A stretch of DNA of 64,000 bases from Diphasiastrum complanatum (taxonomy: Eukaryota; Streptophyta; Lycopodiopsida; Lycopodiales; Lycopodiaceae). The notes beneath the pieces were generated by a model. The model was not told the DNA's origin and did no database searches. It saw only the letters and a program-made list of their open reading frames with translations. Within the stretch, counting starts at the first letter, position 1. Every line of letters starts with the position of its first letter. The position numbers and the translations under genes were made by a program. Shown piece after piece: positions 37,202-49,867 of this stretch. The stretch lies in contig CM055106.1 of the NCBI GenBank assembly GCA_029204225.1, positions 49,672,908 to 49,736,907 of the forward strand, given 5' to 3'.

Positions 37202-38158
37202 ATGGCCAAGAGGCGATCTCCAGATGCAACAGAGTCAGAAGAGTCCGAATCTGAGGGAGAGCCACTCAAGAGGAAACCACGAGCAACGAGCCAAGCTACA
37301 CAATCTCATTCGGCATCCTTGAGCTCGGCAGACTCCCAAGATGACAGTTTCACCTATGATACAACATCAAAGCAACACTCCTCACCCATACACATCATAG
37401 ACGGGGGTGATGGAGCAGCCACATCCGGACCAGTAGATACTGGCAAAGACTCACAAGCTGTCCAACAAGCCATAGTAACAACTCCCCCCGTGCTACGCCG
37501 ACGCTACCAAATTCACCAAAGGCACAAGATTTGGGAGGGGCGGAGATGGGAATATCATTCCCCAAGACACAGGGGAGCAGCTCAGCAAGAACAGACCCAG
37601 CAAGTCAACGTTCTCATGAACACTTCAACATACTTTGATGTTGTGGACCTGATGGAGATTAGTGATGTCGAAGAGGGCAAAGCGGATCAGTCAAGAGGAA
37701 GTCTGACTCCACCACTAACCACCACCACCACTGTTCCAATAACCACCACCACCGTCTCTACTTCATTTCCTCAGCAACGTATATTTTTTGGACTAACATC
37801 ACCCACTCATGCCCCGAATCAGTATCCAACCATCTCTAACTCTGAAGAGCTCTTCGAAGCAGCGAAGCGTTCGATGATTAGCCTGTCCGAAACCAGTTAC
37901 CACATGCACTGGTTGGTGAGCCAACAGAAGGTTCTGGAGAATAAGGTCAAACATCAGGACCAACCAGCAGAAAAAGCAAATAAAAGAAAAAGAAAAAGAG
38001 ATCTCCAATTTTGTGGAACGATTTTTTCGGCCAATAAACACCTGGATTTACGGAAGCGAAAGAAGATCCATGATTTTCTAGGTGTCAAGCAGAATAACGT
38101 CATGTGTCGCGATGGGTCATGTAACAGATTAGGGGTGGATAATGTTAGCAGATTCTAG
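37202..38158 (+). CDS. Ser/Thr/Pro-rich hypothetical ORF in the 4 kb insertion
   Basis: 318 codons from the ATG; the frame is open further upstream to about 37040. Composition: basic start (MAKRRSPDATESEESESEGE), acidic-Ser block, a Thr run (LTTTTTVPITTTTVSTS, near residue 180), a helical region (SMISLSETSYHMHWLVSQQK, near 225-245) and a very basic segment KRKRKRD. No domain recognised. It could be a gag-like or accessory protein of a non-autonomous element. Confidence 0.4.
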   Translation: MAKRRSPDATESEESESEGEPLKRKPRATSQATQSHSASLSSADSQDDSFTYDTTSKQHSSPIHIIDGGDGAATSGPVDTGKDSQAVQQAIVTTPPVLRRRYQIHQRHKIWEGRRWEYHSPRHRGAAQQEQTQQVNVLMNTSTYFDVVDLMEISDVEEGKADQSRGSLTPPLTTTTTVPITTTTVSTSFPQQRIFFGLTSPTHAPNQYPTISNSEELFEAAKRSMISLSETSYHMHWLVSQQKVLENKVKHQDQPAEKANKRKRKRDLQFCGTIFSANKHLDLRKRKKIHDFLGVKQNNVMCRDGSCNRLGVDNVSRF

Positions 38159-39059
38159 AGAATCCCCCAGATGCCGAGCCAAGCTAAAATATAGAGCACC
38201 TCTCACCCAAGACCGAGGAGGTCTCAAAAGGAGGAGAGCATAAAGAAGATGAGAGCTAAGCATGAGGCCGAGGAATGCTAGCTAGAAATACAGATTTATC
38301 TTTATGTGAGCTTACGTGGTGAATCCCAAGAAGGAATGACCATGTAGGAGCTAGTGTTATTCCTAGGCAAAGTAATAAATGTACACCTCTCTTAAAGAGT
38401 GAGCCACCTTTTGATGGTGACCTCTAGTGGAAGAGCTAATTCCACTTGGAATTTATAAATCAGTGGAATTGCCACTTGGGCTCCACATGGGCAGCCTTCT
38501 TGTTTACTTAAGAGCCCCCCTCTCTTGTGAGGGAGCTTTACTTTTATTTGTCATTACTCTTGTTGAATAAAGAAGATCTTCCACGAGTTATTGGCAATCT
38601 TGGAGCTCCTTGTTCATGTCTGTTTTCTTGAGTGAACATGCTTTGCTTTATCTTGTTTGTGGATGTGGAATAGAGTAGATTTCCTGCTTTCTTTCCTTAT
38701 GCAACGTGGATTGTAGTTGTGGAATAGTTTTCTTGTTCTTGCTTAAGTAATTTTCAGCATCCAGGTAAACTAGATAGGCTGGAATTGTGATTCAGATCTT
38801 GCATATTTTCTAACAATGAAGTTCTTGATTGTTCTTGGGCTATCCAAGAATCAAGAGATGGGTGTTTCTTGATTCTTGGATTACTAGTATGATGTTAGAA
38901 GTTAGTTTCTTGTTTCTTGTTCTTGATTTGTAGATTAATCTTTTTGCATTACTATTCCCTAAATTTCTAGAGTTAATTAGTAGCAAGAATCGTTGATTGT
39001 TCACTTGTTTGGAACGCTGATATGTCTATGAACGAGTCTTGGTTGCATGTGAATATGTA
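38159..39059 (+). other. LTR-like non-coding end of the 4 kb insertion
   Basis: No ORF. A purine-rich tract near 38225 is followed by T-rich sequence with GAATAAAGAAG (38565) and several TTCTTG(A/T)T repeats (38830-38930). This resembles the 3' end of an LTR element, but I found no partner LTR. Confidence 0.35.
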
Positions 39060-40920
39060 TGCATGTAGCTCATACCCGAAAGTGGAAAAGTAAAAGTTGT
39101 ACAAGATGTAAAATTTGATGAGTCAAAGTACATAGCAGACAGGTGACTTAGTCGGCTATGAAATCCTCAAGAGTTATTATGAGTTACCATCTACAGAAGT
39201 AAAGCAAGTAGATGATAAAGAAGAATTACCATTTGGACACAATAGTGATTCAGAGGGAGTTCAATTTTGAGAACCTGAAAGACTCGAAATACCAGATCGA
39301 ATTCAAGAAGAACAAGTCAAATCTAAAGATGCGTCTTTGAATTTGAAACCTGACTGTGAGAAGATCTGAAAGGCAACGCAAACCACCAATAAGGTTTGGT
39401 CATGATGAATTATGTGGAATCACTAACGAACCTCAGACATTGGAAGAAGCTATTGACGGACCAAATAAAAATCGTTGGATTCAAGCAATGGAGGACGAAA
39501 TGTTATCCATGTATAAGAACAATGTATGTACACTTGCACCTGCACCTGATGGAAGAAAACCAGTCAAATGCAAGTGGATCTACAAGATCAAAGTAGGTCA
39601 TGATGGAAAAAACATCATATACAAAGCAAGGCTGGTGGCGAAAGGTTTTTCATAGAAATATAGAATTGACTACACTGATACATTCTCACCAGTAGTCAAA
39701 CACACATCAATTCGCTTGTTATTGACTTATGCAGTAGCTCATGATCTCAGAATCCATATAGTGGACGAGAAAACTGTTGTCTTGCATGCATAATTAGAGG
39801 AGGATTTATTCATGGATCAACCACTTGGCTTTGTAAGCCAAGAATATCCAGAATACGGATGTCACATGAATAAAAGTATCTATGGTCTGAAATAGGCAGC
39901 AAGACAATGGTATAGAAAAAAGGACAAAGCACTACGTTATTTAGGCTTCAAACCTTTATTCGCTGAATCGAATGTCTATATCAAACATGTCAAAGATAAA
40001 ATTATTATTCTAGCTGTTTATGTTGACGATACTCTAATTTTCTCAAGAAAAGATGAGTTAATTTCAAATGTAAAAAGAAACATTTCTGAAATATTCTAGA
40101 TCACTGACCTAGGAGAAGCAAGAATCTATCTAGGTTTGCAGATTGAAAGAGACTTTGAAGGTGGTAAGTTATATTTTCACCAACAAAAGTATACTCTGAA
40201 AATATTTGAAGATTTCAACATGCTCGAATGCAAAGACGTGCATACTCCCATGATATCTGGAACAATACTGAGCAAGGCAGATTGTCCGCAGATCTCGAAG
40301 AAGAGAAGAGAAGCGAATGGCCAAGACACCCTATCGCAGGCTGCTTGGATCATTATTATATCTTGCAGACAACACCAGACCTGATATAGCATTCGCAGTA
40401 TACAGGACAAAAGACTATGGACTGTATTATTCGAAGGAAGCTAGATTTCAAATCGAATCTTACAGTGATGCAAGCTGCACATCCATGAAGAATGATAGCA
40501 AAAGCATTTCAAGAGGTTGTACACTAGCATCTGGCCCAGCCATACTTTGGATAAGCAAGAAGCAAACATCAGTAGCTCAATCTTCCTGTGAGGCCAAATA
40601 TGTAGCAGCAGCTAAGATGGCAAATGAGCTAATTTGGATGAAACATATGTTAGAAGGATTTGATAAATCTATTTCTGGACCTTATGTCCTTTTAATGGAT
40701 AACACTTCAGCAATCTATCTGTATTTCACTCGAAAATGAAGCACATAGCTATCAAGTATCATGTTATTTGGGACTTAGTCGAGAAGAAGATACTGAAGAC
40801 AATCTTCATACATACAAAGGAAATGACAACTGATATCTTTACAAAGCCACTAAGTAAAGCCTTGTTCGAAAAGCAGCGAAGAAGATTGGGGTTAATCCAA
40901 CTGCCACTTTGAGAGGGAGC

Positions 40921-41917
40921 TGTAGAACAACTGACCAGACAGATCTTGATTCTACCAACAAAGCTTGCAGTTTACTTAACAAAGGATGAGAAAGAAACGA
41001 ACGTGAACTCGAAACTTTTTCTATTTGTTACCAACTCAAAAAGATTCGCGAAACAGTGTTTTGTGGAAGCTCGTCGCTTTCTTGTTGAAGCTCAAAAGAT
41101 TCGCGAACAGAATCTTGTCGCAAATTTTTTTTGTTCCCTGTTCAAGCCTCAGATGTCGTGAAATTGTCGTGAACAATTCGCGAAATCTTTTGGACTGTTC
41201 TTCAAGCTCACCTGTCGTTAAACTATCTTGAACAGTTCGCGAAATATTCTAGCTTACTTCAAGTTCAAAAATTGTCATCTGTCGTGAACGATTCGCGAAA
41301 GACGAAAATGTCGTGAAAAGACAAGTGTCGCGAACAATTCGCAAAACATGAAGCTGAAACGAAGAGATAGACTGTCGCGAAATATTCGCAAACAGAATTT
41401 ATTCGACTTTAAGAAACCATAACATTGTTGAATATCAATTGGATTCTATTACAAAAAGAAAAAGGACAAAGGACTTATCCTGTAACAATATAAATACATG
41501 TGCACTTATAGTTTTAACATACTCTCAGATTCAAGCTCAGAGTTAGACTCAGACTGACTTATTTACTTATGCACTTGCTCACTTACGTACTCTTCGTAAA
41601 CGAGATACCACAAGGCAGCAAGAAAAATTTATATTGATTCAGACTCAGAATTATAAAAATTCATATTCTGATCAAAGTTTCAGTCGTTTATCTGATTATC
41701 TAATTGTCTATCACATTCGCGCCTATATTTCCAATTTTCGCACTCATATTTCTGCACGCGTAATTTAATCATAATAGAATTGCACTATTAGTACATAGAT
41801 CAAATTCAGGCCTGATTAAAAACGCTGATATTGGTGTGATTTATTCAACCTCTAATCACGTTCTCTAAGGAAGAATTCGCAGAACCTTTCTTACAGTTTC
41901 GCAGAACCTTTCCTACA
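40921..41917 (+). repeat. 3' LTR of the Copia element
   Basis: 997 bp, preceded by the purine tract GAGAGGGAGC (40911-40920). It contains five perfect TTCGCGAA palindromes (41045, 41100, 41177, 41236 and 41292) and near matches at 41325 and 41375, in blocks that also repeat GTCGTGAA. A TATA-like ATATAAATAC lies at 41489. Confidence 0.9.
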
Positions 41918-42042
41918 GGATCTGTAATGAGGCAATAATTTTGCGGACACATCCTCATCAATCCTGACTGCTTAACCAAGGCGATCAAGCTGATCAGACA
42001 AGCATCTTCATTTTTTAGGACAAAAATGTTTAATAGGGGGAG

Positions 42043-42572
42043 TGTCATGTACTTTTAGTACATCCATGCTTATGCATGCAAGATAATATCCATTGTAAGC
42101 TTTGTAGGCCCAAAAGGAGCTATTAACCTTAATAACAAGGTGGTTCCCTCTTTAAGCCCTCCAAAATAATTAATAAGGATAATAGGCCAACAAGGGCCCA
42201 ATTTAGTTTGAATAATACTTAACAAGCGCTAACTATCCTTCAAGATAGTTATGTTTAGTTAAGTAAGAGCATTGTCTATAACTAGGCAAGAGACATCAAT
42301 TTTTGAATCTTTTGGCTCATTTGCAAGTGAGAGCTTCTTGCTTTCTCCTTGTGAATGCAAGCCATAGGAATCTCCATTGCTAGGTCTCATGTGCCCTATC
42401 CACATGAATCAATGCTCATGTTCCATTGATTGTACTCTTTCTTTCTTTGCTAATGTGATTCCATTGAGATCTCATTGTTTCTAGCTTCCTATGGATATGC
42501 TATCTTGAATGCTTTGTAGTTTTCTTGTTACTTCCATTGTAATTGCTATTTGCTTGGATTTGGCACATGACA
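42043..42572 (+). repeat. LTR of an older element, with polypurine tract
   Basis: 530 bp with perfect 8-bp inverted ends, TGTCATGT and ACATGACA. The tract AATAGGGGGAG (42032-42042) precedes it, so it is a 3' LTR. The 125 bp to its left belong to the same element, which was split by the Copia insertion ending at 41917. No 5' partner was found in the window. Confidence 0.7.
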
Positions 42573-43259
42573 ATCGAATAAGATTACTGCCTCAAATCGT
42601 GATCAATCATCCTCCGAACAGCAGACAACTACTGCTAATCTAACAATAAGTTTATGAACAACAAATAATGTCTAGTGACAGTGAAAATATATTTACTGAT
42701 AGAATTGAACAAGCATCACAAGATTCAGAGATTGCATATTAAGCAGACAATTGTAACTCGTCTATATTATCAAAATTGAGTATACATCAGAAATTTCTTT
42801 TTGAGCTTTGTCTATTTCCCATATCAGCGCGTCGGCATGAAAGAGGTGTTCTCTTCTCACGAATGGAACTAGCTACTACTAAAACTATCTCTCTTCCTTG
42901 ATACGCGCCTTAGTGAGTGCTACGTTCAGGACTGTATTTTTCTATGTATATTATGCATGTCTATGCAATACATATATCATATTGGATTAGATTACAAGAT
43001 TTGATTAGCTAAAAGTTTAACTAAACTATCATTAACTATTTTCTCTATTAACGTTGCATGGAGGCGATGGATTGTGATAGTTTAAAAAAAAAACTTCACG
43101 CCCAAGTAGCTGAGGTCTGATAGTTCATCCATGCCCGATATGTCGTATTGGACTTAGCTTGTGGATGCCCGATTAGTCGGCGTAGACTGATAGAGAGAAC
43201 TGTAAGGAGAGATAGGAAAACACTAAAGCTTTGAAATGTAGAAACACAAGGTTTCTTCA
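42573..43259 (-). repeat. 3' LTR remnant of the minus-strand Copia fossil
   Basis: Matches 46085-46777 closely. It starts on the minus strand with TGAAGAAACC next to a purine-rich tract, and its far end abuts the LTR at 42043-42572. Confidence 0.8.
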
Positions 43260-45992
43260 TCTCCATCTCAAAGCGGGTATTTTGCTGATTTCCAAGCTTG
43301 ACCTTTGTCTCTCAAACAATGCCTTATCTAGAGGTTTCATAAAGATATCAGCTATCATCTGCTTAGTCAGTATGAAGGCGGTCTTCAGCTCGTCTTTTTC
43401 AACCAGATCCCTGATCAAGTGATACTTGATGGCAATGTGTTTCGTTCTGGAATGAAACACTGGGTCTTTGGTCAAATGAATAGCGGATGTGTTGTCCATG
43501 TGCAGGATCAACGGTTTATCGGTACTCTATCCTAGTCCACCTAGGAACTATCTGAGCCATGTCAGCTCATTAGCCATTTTGGCTGCAGCAACATATTCTG
43601 CCTCACAGGATGATTGGACAGTTATTGTTTGCCTTCTACTGATCTAGATAATAGCTGCATCGGCTGCTATGGTGCATCCTCCTGAGATGCTTTTACTATC
43701 ACCTTTTAGGGACGCCTAGCTAGCATCACTATAGGATTCAATCTTGAATCCTGCATCTCGACAATAGCATAGGCCATAGTCCTTTGTGCTTTGCAAATAT
43801 TGTAGGATCCTCTTGGCAAGCTTCCAATGTGTTGAACCTGGATTGATATTGAATTGGCTCAATCTGAACACTGCATAAGCAATGTCTGGCCACGTATTGT
43901 CTACCAAGTACATCAAAGAACCGATAAGCCTTTTGTAAGGCTTATGCTCCATTGCTTGTCGTTCTGCTTCGTTTTTGGGACAGCCTTCACTTGTCAGCAC
44001 CATGCCAGAAACCATTGAAGTATTTACTCCCTTGCAACCTGTCATGTCGAAATCATCAATGATGTTCTGAATGTATCTTGACTGGTGTAGATACAATCTT
44101 CCAGTTTGAAGATCTCTATCAATCTGTACGCCCAAGTAGCATTTTGTTTCTCCTAGGTCTGATATTTTGAAGTACTTCAAAATATCTGCCTTCACCTATG
44201 CAATCAGGTTGTTGCTTCGTGACAGAATCTCATCTACATAGACACCGATTATGATAATCTCTCCGTTTATAACTTTCACATAAACGTTGTAGTCAGCCAT
44301 TAAAGGCTGGAAGCCCAAGGATCTCAATGCGTAATCCTTCTTCTTGTACCACTGCCTGGCGGACTGTTTGAGTCCATAGATGCTTCTGTGCGTTCTGCAG
44401 ACTTAGTCAGCAAGTAACTTGCAGGTAAAACCTGGTGGCTGGTCCATGTAGACCTCTTCTTTCAGCTCTCCATGCAAGAATGCCGTCTTTTCATCTACGA
44501 TGTGGATCTTCAAATCGTAGGCAGCTGCATATGCAAACAATATGTGTAGAGATGTGTGTTTCACAATAGGAGAAAAGGTCTCTGTATAGTCAATGCCATA
44601 CCTCTATGAGAAGCCTTTTGCAACTAGCCTGGCTTTGTATCTGTGAATGTCACACACATGTCTGCATCTGCTATCCTTGCAACTGATAGTAGATCTTTTT
44701 GCAATGTCGGCACATACAAGATGTCGTCTAATCTTTTGACTCTGCCATTGGTGCTGAGCCAAAGTACTCCAGTGTCGCTCACTTCGTGTCACAATCCATC
44801 TTCTAGAAATATGTATCTGAAGGAATCAATTTGTCGAAAGTCGACGATTATCTGCCTTGTCGTGACAAAGTGCGACGTAGCTCCTGAGTCAAGAACTATG
44901 TCTTGACCATTGTCTATTGATGTAGCACATATATTAGTGCACAGATAAGTAGTAGGACTTCTGCTAGCTCAGTCTTCAGCCATCTTTGAGGATTCGAGCT
45001 CCTCCACATATGATGTGCTATTTGTGCTTGCCTTCCTGCTTTGTGTCTTCTTGTTTCTTAGATTGTCGTAGCAATCCACGGCTGCATGACCTTTCTTATG
45101 ACAATGTATTCACTCAATCTTTTGATTCAGCCAACATTTATACTGTGTGGCCATCACATTTGCATCTGTCGCATGTCTTCTTGTTGTTGCCTTGCTGCTT
45201 GTTCCTCCCTTTTGATCTGCCTTCTTGAGTTTCCTACTTCTGCTAGTTCTGATCTGGTTTGCTTGTCAAATCCCTCTTAGGATAAGGTTATTTCTTTGAC
45301 TGGTCCTTACTATCGTAGAGAGCTTGATCAGACTCGTCGTTCTTGTTGTCATAGTGTTCTCTGGCTTCGACTTCCTCCTTGATGTTGATGATTGCCTTGT
45401 CGAAGGTCATAGCAAGATCTTTAGCCAGCAATGTCCAGGTTGTTTGGAACAATCGTGGTAAGGAGCATAGTAGGTAGCTGAGCTGCTTCTCTTGTGAGAC
45501 TGCGTGTTCTGCTCCAGCATTGTGTAGCGATAGGAACAAGTTCTTCATCTTCCTAATCAAGCTTGTGAGGTCTTTGCCATCCCATCTTAGATAGATAAGT
45601 TGATCCTCTAGATGCATTATCAGATTTTGTGAGTTGGTCTAAAATCTGCTGATGAGTGTATCCCACATCTCTCTAGCATTAGAGATTGATGCAAGGTCAA
45701 GGGTCAATGGTAATGATGTCTTCGATGGAAGAGGAGATGACAACTACTGCTTTGTCATTCTCCTCTTTCCATTTTGAAATTTCTTTGCTTGTGCTTGCTG
45801 GCATCTCTTTGGTGCCATCCACCCACGGCCATAAGGCTTCTCCTCTTAGGATGAGCGAGGCTTCACTTTTCAAGCAAGGAAGTTTGATCCATCTGCTTCA
45901 AGTATTGTGCAAAATCTTTCATTGGATGTTGTGCATGGAATCCATAGTCTTAGTGACGAGGCTCTGATTGAGCCTTGTGGCTCTGATACCAC

Positions 45993-46777
45993 TGTTGGAA
46001 TGAAAACAATCGGGTCACTCTGTAGGAACTGCTGAAGCCGAGTATTCCGGCGACGACGATTCCAATTTGAGCTCAGATGGTGCCGATCTATCGGATAAGG
46101 TTACTGCCTCAAACTGCGATCAATCATCCTTTGAACAACAGATAGCTACTGCAAATCTGGCAATAAGTTTATGAACAACAAATAATGTCTAGTGACAATG
46201 GAAATATATCTACTGATAGAATTAAACAAGCATCACAAGATTCAAAGATTGCATATTGAGCAAAAAAATTGTAACTCATCTGTAATATCAAAATCGAGTA
46301 TACATCAGAAATTTCTTTTTGAGTGTTGTCTATTTCCCAAATCAGCGCGTCGGCATGAAAGAGGTGTTCTCTTCTCACGAATGGAACTAGCTACTGTTAG
46401 AACTATCTCTCTTCCTTGATAAGCACATCAGTGAGTGCTACATTCAAGACTATCTTTTTCTATATATATTATGCATGTCTATGCAATACATATATCATAT
46501 TGAATTAGATTACAAGATCTGATCAGCTAAAAGTTTAGCTAAATGGTTATTAACTATTTTCTCTGTTAACATTGCATGGAGATGATGGATCATGATAGTT
46601 TTAAAAAAAAACTTCACGCCCAAGTAGTTGAGGTCCGATAGTTCGTCCATGCCTGATATGTCATCTTGGACTTAGCTTGTGGATGCCTGATTAGTTGGCG
46701 TAGCCTGATAGAGAGAACTGTAAGGAGAGATAGGCAAACACTAAAGCTTTGAAAAGTAGAAACACAAGGTTTCTTCA
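45993..46777 (-). repeat. 5' LTR of the minus-strand Copia fossil
   Basis: 785 bp on the minus strand, TGAAGAAACC to CCAACA, followed by a primer site TGGTATCAGAGCC (minus, 45979-45991). It matches 42573-43259 over its first 690 bp. Confidence 0.85.
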
Positions 46778-46833
46778 CACTCAACTTTTCAATGATTCAC
46801 TAGCTGATGTAGTTTGAGCTTGTCTTCTTTCAT

Positions 46834-47274
46834 GTGCTGGTCCAAATGCAAGGGCTTGGTTGGTTGCACATCTCTTGTGACTCAACTCTAATGTGTTTAT
46901 CAGTACCCTTCATACCATATTGGGACTTCCACATCCACTTGTTAAATGGTCTCTCTAAGGGTTTGTGTGGGTATGTATTGGATTCCTTGGGTACTCATCT
47001 TATGCGGTGCCCCTCAAGTGGAGATTGTATAGTGTCACATGATTTCATTCGTGATGTTCTTGCTGCTATTGCTCATGATAGTGGTTTCATGTTGTTCGAG
47101 AGCAAACACACATTTTTTCAGGGCCATCTTCACAATCAACACATCAACGTGTTCACCTTGTTCTCTCATGCGAGTGAATTCACACTATTGGAGATGTTGT
47201 TATTGTTGATCCCTTTCGATAGGACCTTCTTTGTCTTTCTTCCACCACGCAAGGGGCTGCTGCATCTCATGTAG
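46834..47274 (+). pseudogene. possible LINE-type reverse transcriptase tail fragment
   Basis: 146 codons with LDSLGTHLMRCPSSGDCIVSHD, then FIRDVLAAIAHDSGF. This resembles the Cys/His-rich region after the RT in some non-LTR or DIRS-like elements, where a G-H-x3-C pattern is followed by RHDALRD-like helices. The rest of the ORF is not recognisable. Weak assignment. Confidence 0.3.
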
Positions 47275-47979
47275 CTCAAGAGGAGTAAAATTATAATGAT
47301 CATGCACTTGGTGAAGACTTCATCCCCTTGCTTTGGATACTTATGGATGTCTTCACAAGAAATTTACTGATTTTTTTTTCATTTTGTGCGGAGCTGGTTG
47401 TGAAACGTCAGGCACAAAATGTTACATTACCATTTTCAATAGCAGATGCTTCAAAGCTTCTTGCATTACCTATCAATGATACTATTCTAATTAGTAATTT
47501 ACATCAAGCAATTGGTTTTGAGTAATTAATCTAATATTTTATGTTTTATTAAGTTTTTGAGTAATTGATCTAATATTTTGCATTCGACATTATCATTCTA
47601 TATACTTTCATCTTTTTGTACTTCGATGGGTTTTCCCATCCTTTATTAATAGAAGTAGGAGTATTTTTCAATTTCAAAGGCACACTAGTGTTGGGCACTT
47701 AATGGATTCCACCACTACAAGTATTAGTTAAAATAGCAATGATCGACTTATACAGTGCTTTCTTATTTCGACGGCACCACGTGTGCTTAGTTCTAGAATT
47801 ATCGGGCCGTCTTTCTTTTACGAGCCCTTTGAGTGCTTTTTAAGCAACTTATCTTGGTACTTACTTATTAGTTGAATATACAGTTTGAGGTGAGCTATTT
47901 TGTTGTCTTGTCTTGTTGCACTTGATGTTGTGTTCTGGTGATTGATCCGGTCGGGTGTTTTAAATTGTGTTTCTTAACT

Positions 47980-47992
47980 TGGTATCAGAGCC
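47980..47992 (+). other. primer binding site of an LTR element
   Basis: TGGTATCAGAGCC in plus orientation. An LTR should end just before it; a plausible one starts at TGTTGGGCAC (47690), but the right end is not a clean CA. The 520 bp after it have no gag motif and lead into a GA tract, so only a 5' remnant is present. Confidence 0.5.
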
Positions 47993-48514
47993 CTTGGTGG
48001 CTTGAATCACCAGACAAGAACAGAGAGCTGCAAATTCACGACGGTTTGTTGGCTAGGAAGCACAAAATCGAGTCTGTATTTGTGGAATAGCTCAAAACTG
48101 TAAGAAGATTCAGAGGCAGGGGATTGTCAGCTGAATCAGAGGGCAAGCAAAAATTGAAATTGGAAAATCTTTTGAAGGATTGCTTGGCATGTGTGATTGG
48201 TTTGAATCCAATCAAACACCATTTGAAGAGCGGTTTGGAGCAAAATATTGTCTGCTGTAGGGCGACGTCAGCCAGATAGGAGCTGCAAGTGAAAGCTCAG
48301 GGAAAGCCTGAGTAAAGCCCAATATATCCTTAGGGTTTCAAAGAGCAAAACTGTGGATATCTCCTTGTAGGAGGACATTTTTAGAGCTGTAAGTAGCTGA
48401 GGATGGGCGCCCTGGTAGTGTGACCCAGCAGCCAGGAGGCCGCGACCAGCTGTGGAAAGAACTGAGAGAAACTAAGAGCTGAAGGCACAGATTTCACAAG
48501 AAACCATAGCTTGT

Positions 48515-48697
<183 letters not shown>

Positions 48698-49014
48698 TGG
48701 AAGCTCGCGGGCGGTGAACCGGAGAGAGGCTGTAGCGCGTGGAAGTGTTTAGCATCTGGAAGAGCTACCTTCAGTGCTCGCGATTGCTAGCAACCATCAA
48801 ATAAGCCTTCAATAAGATCAATGGCCAAGATGAAATTCTCAGGGAGAAATGTGGGCCACAGGATGGTGGATCACCCTTAGATGGGCTTTGAAAGGGTCCT
48901 GAAGATCTGAAGGGCAAAGGCACCCTTCTTTTCATTAAAAAAGTGAAAAAAAGGCAACTGAGCCCTTGAGATATCTGCATGTGGAGCTCCGGAGGTTGTA
49001 GCTGCTTGTGGATT

Positions 49015-49233
49015 CTAGGGTGGGCATCTTGGCTTGTGTACCAGAGGGAGGATACTGGTATTGACTCGTTTGGCCTGGGACAATGATGGTGAAGTTGTCC
49101 TTGCATGCTTGGGCTTCTTGTGTTCATTGGGAATATCCCATGCCTTGTCCGCAAGCTGCAGTTGTTGTTGGAGCTTCGGCCCATTTTGTACTTGGTGCAG
49201 AGTGATATCTGTCATCAGATATCCTAATATCAT
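49015..49233 (-). CDS. second copy of the unknown DKAWDIP ORF family
   Basis: 72 codons on the minus strand. LQLADKAWDIPNEHKKPKHA and RVNTSILPLVHK align with the ORF at 36915-37112. It too lies within about 500 bp to 2 kb of a long GA tract. The following 48771-49010 region (minus) has an overlapping open frame with no recognised domain. Confidence 0.45.
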   Translation of the reverse strand: MILGYLMTDITLHQVQNGPKLQQQLQLADKAWDIPNEHKKPKHARTTSPSLSQAKRVNTSILPLVHKPRCPP

Positions 49234-49867
49234 AATAGGCTGCTTGTGCTTAATGCCTCATTATGATCAAAAACATCATATAGATCAAGATTATTCCATG
49301 AGCAATATTCAAAATTAAGCATGCTAGCTTTACTAGTCCAAATTCTATGAACTCTATCCAAAAAGGATCTAATCTTGAAACCATACTCTAACTTGATCAA
49401 ATTGAGGCTAAAGACTTTCTTGAGGGTGTAAGTGTCCTTAGTGGATGCTTCACTTTACCTCACAAGAAGTTTACAACGTGCCTAGGCCTTCAAATGAAAG
49501 AACATATTTTTCAATATGTTTGAGCTTGTTCTTATTCTTGCTCTTACTCAATTCAAGAGCATGCTAATGATGGTACAATATCTTGCTTTCTAGATGTTTT
49601 GGAAACATAATCAAGTCACCAATGACAAGAATTAATTCCAAACTAAAGACTTCATTCAAAACTAGAATATTCTTACTTGATCTTTGAGATGAGCAAATCT
49701 CAACTAGGCAAGATACAACATCAACCAAAGAAAGAGAACCATAGGTGAGTAGAATAGAATGAATACCACCTTCACTTATCCTTTCTTTTTGATGAAATAA
49801 GAACTACAAGGACTTGGCCTTGTACTATGAAGATCTTCTTGGATATGCATGTTGAGGTTACTCCTCC

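Larger units (their letters stand above)
42573..46777 (-). mobile_element. Ty1/Copia fossil, minus strand, broken
   Basis: 5' LTR at 45993-46777 (785 bp), primer site at 45979-45991, gag of the UBN2 type (about 45290-45960, with KQLSYLLCSLPRLF), and reverse transcriptase pieces (about 43716-44640, with KISDLGETKCYLGVQIDRD and PYKRLIGSLMYL). RNase H (43257-43600, with DNTSAIHLTKDPVFHSRTKHI) and a 3' LTR remnant (42573-43259) complete it. The integrase is mostly missing. The gag and RT are close relatives of those in 32598-41917, but the LTRs differ. Many breaks (over ten). Confidence 0.85.
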
